From Candidatus Neomicrothrix sp. UBA2974 (GTDB taxonomy: Bacteria; Actinomycetota; Acidimicrobiia; Acidimicrobiales; MedAcidi-G1): a stretch of 47,256 bases of DNA. The notes below the pieces were generated by a model. That model was not told where the DNA came from, ran no database searches, and worked only from the letters and a program-made list of their open reading frames with translations. Below are positions 43,367 to 47,256 of the stretch, one piece after another (position 1 is the first letter of the stretch; every line of letters starts with the position of its first letter). The translations under genes were made by a program, and so were the position numbers. Where the stretch lies: the NCBI GenBank assembly GCA_002348705.1, contig DEAU01000010.1, forward strand, positions 135,570 to 182,825, read 5' to 3'.

Positions 43367-45340
43367 GTGGCCGATAGTCGAGCTGAACGCGCCAAGTTGC
43401 ATCAAGGTCAGCTCGACCTTGGTTCTGCGCCTGCCTCGATTACGGAGTCTTCGAGGGACGCGAGCAAGGCAAGCGCCGAGGGGCGCGTAGTAAGGGTTCT
43501 TCCTGACGTGGCGGCCATCGACCGCACCTTCGACTACGTCGTCCCCGAGACCTGGAAGAAGGATGGTCGAGCTGAGCGTCTAGCTGTGGGTAGCCGGGTC
43601 CGAATCGTTCTCCAAGGACGTCGCGTCGGCGGCTGGGTAGTGGAGGATCGCGTGGAGCCACCTGAAGGCGTGGCACTGCGCCCGCTGGCTCACCTCAGCG
43701 GTATTGGCCCATCGGCCGAACTGATCGACCTAGCTAGGTGGGCAGCCCATCGTTGGGCGGGACCGGTTGCTGGGTTCTTAACCACGGCTTCGCCACCCAC
43801 CATGGTCGACGCCCTTCCACCGACTTGCTCCTCCAAGACTGCATTACTGCCGAGCGCTTGGTCCTTGAACGATAAGAGGTATGACGAGGCCGTCACCCCG
43901 GATCCTGCTGGCCGTCCGGCAGTGGTCCGCCTGCCGCCGGGCGCCGACCCAGTTCCACTGGTGCTTGCTGCGGCCCGCAGGGGAGACGCCCTAGTTCTCG
44001 TCCCGACGACCGAGAGAGCTGAGCGTATTGCCCGACGGCTGCGCCGTGCCGGAGTGACGGTTTCCTCGATGCCCCGAGATTGGGCGCAGGCGGCAACCGG
44101 GGGCGTAGTCGTTGGGAGTCGTGCCGCCGCTTGGGCGCCAGTCGGCGATCTGCGCTCAGTGGTAGTCCTAGACGAGCACGACGAGTCGTATCGGGAGGAA
44201 AGGTCACCAACATGGAATGCCCGCGACGTAGTAGTGGAGCGAGCTCGTCGGGCTGGGGCAGCATGCGTATTGGTATCACCGGTGCCAAGTTTGGAAGCCC
44301 TAATCGCCGCCGGCGTGGAGCCAACTGACCGGCGAATAGTCGCCCCCTCCCGTTCAGAAGAACGAGCTGGATGGCCAGTGGTTGACATTGTGGACCGGCG
44401 CCTTGACGACCCGGTCCGTAGCGGACTGTTCAGCCCGGCCATCGTCGACATGCTTCGGGGCGAGTTTGGCGATCCGGTGGTATGTGTCCTGAACAGGAAG
44501 GGTCGATCCAAGCTCCTTGCCTGTGAGAGCTGCGGTGAGCTAGCGAGGTGTGACCGCCATGGTTCGATTCTTGTCCTCGAACAGGCAAGAACGAGCGAGC
44601 AAACGGCCTCACCTGGAGTAGGCGGCTTGGACGAGTGGATGCGTTGCCCGGTCGATGACGACAGGCGTCCGGTGGTGTGCGACGCGTGCGGTACCACCCG
44701 GTTTCGGAATCTCCGAGCCGGGGTCAACCGGGTCCGAGAGGAACTCGAGGCCTTGGCTGGCCGTTCAGTAATTGATGTAACCGCCGACACCCCGATTACC
44801 GACCTCGCCGGGCCGGACACTCCAGCACTTTTCGTTGGGACAGAGGCTGTTCTCCATCGTCTAGAGCGTCGTGTCGCCCACGTGATCTTTTTAGAGTTTG
44901 ATCAGGAGTTGTTGGCCCTCCGTCAGAGGGCCGCTCAACAGGCGCTAGCCCTTCTAGCGCGTGCAGCTCGACTTCTTGGCTCGCGGGCAATTGGGGGCCG
45001 CCTAGTGGTGCAGACGCGACAGCCTGACCATGAGGTCCTGCAGGCGGTCCTTCATGCCGATCCGGCCCGGACTGTCCCTGAAGAGACCAATCGGCGCATC
45101 CTTCTGGGACTTCCGCCGTTCGGTGCGATTGCCCGTGTGTCGGGAGCATCCGCCGAGGATTACGTCCGACGGATTGAGACCGAGCGGGAACATGTTGCCA
45201 AGGGGATTGACCTGCTTGGTCCGCGTCAAGGTGCCTGGCTTATCCGAGCACCCGATCCAGACTCTTTGGCTGATCTACTGGCTGCGGTTGAACGACCGCC
45301 GGGTCGATTTCGGGTGGAAGTGGATCCCGGTCGGGCTTGA
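43367..45340 (+). CDS. priA: PriA-like primosomal protein N' without Walker A motif
   Basis: PriA restarts collapsed replication forks; the E. coli protein is a DEEH helicase. This 657-residue homologue keeps the DNA-binding N-terminus (VVRVLPDVAAIDRTFDYVVP), a DEEH-box remnant (VVLDEHDESYREE), VGSRAAAWAP and the C-terminal domain. The P-loop GxxGSGKT is replaced by PPGADPVPLVLAA, so it should not hydrolyse ATP by the usual route. The zinc region is also reduced: CESCGELARC-DRHG and MRCPVDD...VVCDACG retain six cysteines instead of eight. The same loss is known in mycobacterial PriA, so this is a lineage trait. GTG 43367 lies 20 bases after metK. Its stop is one base from the convergent gene. 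Confidence 0.9.
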   Translation: MADSRAERAKLHQGQLDLGSAPASITESSRDASKASAEGRVVRVLPDVAAIDRTFDYVVPETWKKDGRAERLAVGSRVRIVLQGRRVGGWVVEDRVEPPEGVALRPLAHLSGIGPSAELIDLARWAAHRWAGPVAGFLTTASPPTMVDALPPTCSSKTALLPSAWSLNDKRYDEAVTPDPAGRPAVVRLPPGADPVPLVLAAARRGDALVLVPTTERAERIARRLRRAGVTVSSMPRDWAQAATGGVVVGSRAAAWAPVGDLRSVVVLDEHDESYREERSPTWNARDVVVERARRAGAACVLVSPVPSLEALIAAGVEPTDRRIVAPSRSEERAGWPVVDIVDRRLDDPVRSGLFSPAIVDMLRGEFGDPVVCVLNRKGRSKLLACESCGELARCDRHGSILVLEQARTSEQTASPGVGGLDEWMRCPVDDDRRPVVCDACGTTRFRNLRAGVNRVREELEALAGRSVIDVTADTPITDLAGPDTPALFVGTEAVLHRLERRVAHVIFLEFDQELLALRQRAAQQALALLARAARLLGSRAIGGRLVVQTRQPDHEVLQAVLHADPARTVPEETNRRILLGLPPFGAIARVSGASAEDYVRRIETEREHVAKGIDLLGPRQGAWLIRAPDPDSLADLLAAVERPPGRFRVEVDPGRA

Positions 45341-45341
45341 A

Positions 45342-45860
45342 CTACCAGCCCCGGCGGTTGACCTCGTAAAGGGCGATTCCGGCTGCTGTGCCCACATTAA
45401 GGCTCCCCACCCTGCCCAATTGCGGGATGAAGGTTACGATTTCACAGGCCTCCAGAACAGAGGTGGAAAGACCTCGATCCTCGTGACCAAGGGCCAGACA
45501 TGGCCGGTCGGGAAGCTGAGCCCCGTGAATAGGTACCGCTCCGTCAGCCAATTCGACGCCTACCAGGCTGTAGCCGGCATCGGCTACAGCAGCCACTGCC
45601 TCGTCCGCCTCCTCGCATGCGGTCCAAGATAGGTACCGACTAGTTCCTAGTGCTGTCTTGGCCGTCTTGGCGTGCGTAGGGAGCGCTGTCGCTCCAACTA
45701 GCCAAAGGTGGGCCACGCGGTATGCGGCAGCCGTTCGAAGGATGGAACCCACGTTGTAAGGCGTCTGAACACTGTCCAGAAACATTGCTACGTCTGGCTC
45801 GTGCTTGCGGCGCCACTCCCGGTGAAGGCGCTTCAGGCCGGTACCGTCAAGGTTTCTCAC
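45342..45860 (-). CDS. SpoU/TrmH family RNA 2'-O-methyltransferase
   Basis: The 172-residue SPOUT protein carries the three family motifs: motif 1 PYNVGSILRTAAAYRV, motif 2 CLALGHEDRGLS and motif 3 FIPQLGRVGSLNVGTAAGIALYE in part, which form the trefoil-knot SAM site. It would methylate a ribose in tRNA or rRNA; length resembles small TrmH/TrmL-like enzymes without a substrate-binding extension, and the exact target cannot be read off. I chose GTG 45860, giving a four-base overlap (GTGA) with the upstream methyltransferase gene; TTG 45872 is an alternative. It converges on priA with a single base between the stop codons. Confidence 0.9.
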   Translation of the reverse strand: MRNLDGTGLKRLHREWRRKHEPDVAMFLDSVQTPYNVGSILRTAAAYRVAHLWLVGATALPTHAKTAKTALGTSRYLSWTACEEADEAVAAVADAGYSLVGVELADGAVPIHGAQLPDRPCLALGHEDRGLSTSVLEACEIVTFIPQLGRVGSLNVGTAAGIALYEVNRRGW

Positions 45861-46519
45861 GGGCAATCCCAACGGCCGTCCTCCGGCGTTGAAGTATTGG
45901 CTCGGGAAGCAACGTCTAGCAGTCGGAAGCCCTTGCGTGACGCCCGGCGGCTAGTGGTCCAGCCTTGTTCTGTCAGCCAACGGGCTAGGGAGTCGGCACC
46001 GAGGTGGCGCTGCACCACAAGGTGAGCAGATGCATCCGGACGAAGGAGGTCTAGCCAGCCCTTTAAGAGCTCGCGGAGGGCTACCTTGCCGATGCGGATA
46101 GGCGGGTTCGACCACAGGCCGTCGAACCGCAGGTCGTCAGGGATCTCGTCCGGACGCGCCACCTTAAGGTTGTCCAAGCCGGCGCCGAGCGCGTTGGCCC
46201 GACACAGATTGAGCGCGCGCTCGTTTACGTCGACAGCCCAGACTCGTGCCAATGGGTTCCGAACGGCCAGAGCACAAGCGATAGGTCCATAGCCACAGCC
46301 AAGATCTAGTAAGTCAACGACCCCCGCCGGAGGAGGGGGACCGTCGAGCAGCAGGTACCGGGTCCCGCGGTCCAAACGGTCGGCTGAGAAGACACCCCGG
46401 TCGGTGGCCAAAATAAGGTCAACGTCGGGTAGTAGAAGCGGCACGCTTCCCGGCTTGGAGGCCACCTCGGGCTGACCGTTCCAGTACTGCCGATTATTCA
46501 CGCCACGGTTACCGGCCAT
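45857..46519 (-). CDS. RsmC/RlmG-like class I methyltransferase
   Basis: The 220-residue protein is a Rossmann-fold SAM methyltransferase of the MTS family. It contains LILATDRGVFSADRLDRGTR, the SAM-binding VDLLDLGCGYGPIACALA, VWAVDVNERAL and the catalytic NPPIRIGK, which in this family acts on an exocyclic amine of guanine in 16S or 23S rRNA. It lacks the N-terminal pseudo-domain of E. coli RsmC, as is usual for the shorter homologues. ATG at 46519 has GGAGG (plus-strand CCTCC 46530-46534) about 10 bases away; an upstream in-frame extension to 46672 would run into def. It is co-transcribed with the SpoU gene. Confidence 0.88.
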   Translation of the reverse strand: MAGNRGVNNRQYWNGQPEVASKPGSVPLLLPDVDLILATDRGVFSADRLDRGTRYLLLDGPPPPAGVVDLLDLGCGYGPIACALAVRNPLARVWAVDVNERALNLCRANALGAGLDNLKVARPDEIPDDLRFDGLWSNPPIRIGKVALRELLKGWLDLLRPDASAHLVVQRHLGADSLARWLTEQGWTTSRRASRKGFRLLDVASRANTSTPEDGRWDCP

Positions 46520-46543
46520 GTGATCCGGGCCTCCATGGCAGCG

Positions 46544-46553
46544 ACGGTAGCCT
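46544..46553. promoter_or_regulatory. Overlapping divergent -10 elements (def / RsmC-like gene)
   Basis: On the plus strand TAGCCT (46548-46553) ends 6 bases before the def GTG, a leaderless arrangement. On the minus strand TACCGT (46549-46544) points at the methyltransferase gene and would give an about 18-base leader holding GGAGG. The two hexamers share the bases TA, so the two polymerases should exclude each other. Confidence 0.5.
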
Positions 46554-46559
46554 CGGTTC

Positions 46560-47102
46560 GTGTCCCCACACGAGATCCGGGTCATCGGAGACCCTGTGCT
46601 GCGAACTGTCGCTGCTGACGTAACCGACGTCGACGGGTCTCTAGTGAGTCTCGTTGAGAGCATGTTCACCACGATGTACGAAGCAGCCGGTATTGGCCTA
46701 GCCGCCCCTCAGGTCGGAGTTCAGCGCCGATTTTTCGTATATGACCATGGCGCTGGTACGGGTGTGGTACTTAACCCACGAATCGTGGAGTCGGACGGCG
46801 AGTGGGCATTTGACGAGGGGTGTCTATCGGTGCCCGGCCTCTCTTGGGAGATCATCCGCCCTAAGCAGATCCATCTGGTTGGCGTCGATCTCGATGGCAA
46901 CGAGGTTTCCATAGAGGCCGATGAGTTGGAGGCCCGTCTTTTTCAGCACGAGTTGGATCACCTCGAAGGCATTCTGTTGATCGACCATCTCGATGATGGT
47001 CAGAAGAAGGACGCCAAGCGGGCACTGCGTGAGCTGGCGTTGAAGCCCTCTCAAAGCACCTTTCCGAAGGCGGATGGGGTGGACGGTCTCAGATTGCGAT
47101 GA
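46560..47102 (+). CDS. def: Peptide deformylase
   Basis: Def removes the formyl group from new proteins. The 180-residue metallo-enzyme has all three family motifs: motif 1 GIGLAAPQVG (about 44-53), motif 2 EGCLSVPG with metal ligand C88, and motif 3 QHELDHLEG with H130, E131 and H134. The GTG start follows a TAGCCT -10 box by 6 bases without Shine-Dalgarno, so it is probably leaderless. It overlaps fmt by four bases (ATGA), the usual def-fmt pairing of deformylation and formylation. Confidence 0.96.
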   Translation: MSPHEIRVIGDPVLRTVAADVTDVDGSLVSLVESMFTTMYEAAGIGLAAPQVGVQRRFFVYDHGAGTGVVLNPRIVESDGEWAFDEGCLSVPGLSWEIIRPKQIHLVGVDLDGNEVSIEADELEARLFQHELDHLEGILLIDHLDDGQKKDAKRALRELALKPSQSTFPKADGVDGLRLR

Positions 47103-47256
47103 CCGTCGCGGTGCCGGCGCGTCCCCGGCGCCTCGCTTATCTGGGCAATCCCGAGACGGCCGTTCCTCCACTGGCTGCTCTGTTCGAGGCGGCGCCAGGG
47201 CTAGGCCTCGAGGTGGTTCTGGCTGTCACCGGCCCGGCTCGCCGTCGTGGTCGGCG
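47099..47256 (+). CDS. fmt: Methionyl-tRNA formyltransferase, N-terminal fragment (cut by window end)
   Basis: An open frame starts at ATG 47099, overlapping the def stop, and runs out of the window. The visible 52 residues contain LAYLGNPETAVPPLAALFEA and VVLAVTGPARRRGR, matching the start of methionyl-tRNA formyltransferase, where GxPxFAVPxL and VxTxPxRxxGR are typical. Position after def supports this. The catalytic Asn/His/Asp lie beyond the window. Confidence 0.85.
   Translation, partial: MTVAVPARPRRLAYLGNPETAVPPLAALFEAAPGLGLEVVLAVTGPARRRGR

Noticed and set aside
43690..44820. 376-codon antisense ORF over priA
   Set aside because: It is opposite to a well-recognised gene, has low-complexity Arg/Ser/Thr composition and no family motif; typical of antisense frames in GC-rich DNA.
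45030..45632. 200-codon plus-strand ORF across the priA end and SpoU gene
   Set aside because: It runs out of frame through priA and antisense to a clear SpoU methyltransferase; no domain recognised.

Overview
The window is a gene-dense, moderately GC-rich chromosomal segment from an actinobacterium. I place it in Actinomycetota with high confidence, and in or near class Acidimicrobiia with moderate confidence. The phylum call rests on gene order (pimA-like, pdxST, yebC, ruvCAB, yajC-secDF, relA, hisS-aspS, rarA, alaS, ruvX, mltG, aro genes, efp, nusB, pyr operon, mihF, gmk, rpoZ, coaBC, metK, priA, def-fmt), on the actinobacteria-specific factor mIHF, and on a PriA without ATPase motifs. QueA/Tgt and a DUF3048 lipoprotein are uncommon in the classical high-GC actinobacteria. 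I saw no phage, transposon, CRISPR, toxin system, tRNA or rRNA, so this is a housekeeping backbone region.

Layout. 1-2377: 3' end of a PimA-like mannosyltransferase, a membrane-anchored M48-like protein without its zinc motif, and a DUF3048 lipoprotein. 2454-4749: PLP synthase (pdxS, pdxT) and yebC. 4810-6976: Holliday-junction operon ruvCAB with a LexA-like box over its start. 7055-9228: queuosine genes queA and tgt; the Tgt has lost its three zinc cysteines. 9334-12354: yajC-secD-secF. 12436-19882: relA, hisS-aspS, rarA and two small membrane proteins. 19895-25036: alaS-ruvX-mltG-aroE. 25037-25310: the largest intergenic gap. 25311-29616: aroK-aroB-aroQ-pepP, efp, nusB. 29701-30294: a GNAT acetyltransferase. 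30290-39418: a complete UMP pathway from bicarbonate/glutamine (pyrR, pyrB, pyrC, carA, carB, pyrD, pyrF) behind a PyrR-binding RNA stem-loop. 39489-45340: mihF, gmk, rpoZ, coaBC, metK, priA. 45342-46519 (minus strand): a SpoU methyltransferase and an RsmC-like methyltransferase. 46560-47256: def and the start of fmt.

Expression. Genes inside operons overlap by 1-8 bases or carry Shine-Dalgarno sequences. At least nine transcription-unit heads have no Shine-Dalgarno but carry a TAnnnT hexamer (often TAGnCT) 6-9 bases before the start codon, as expected for leaderless mRNAs. Two such -10 boxes begin with the TAG stop codon of the gene upstream.

The most interesting observations are the PyrR binding loop overlapping the pyrR ribosome binding site, the zinc-less Tgt, the M48 pseudoprotease, the LexA-like box at ruvC, and the leaderless promoter class. 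I found no clearly new multi-gene system.
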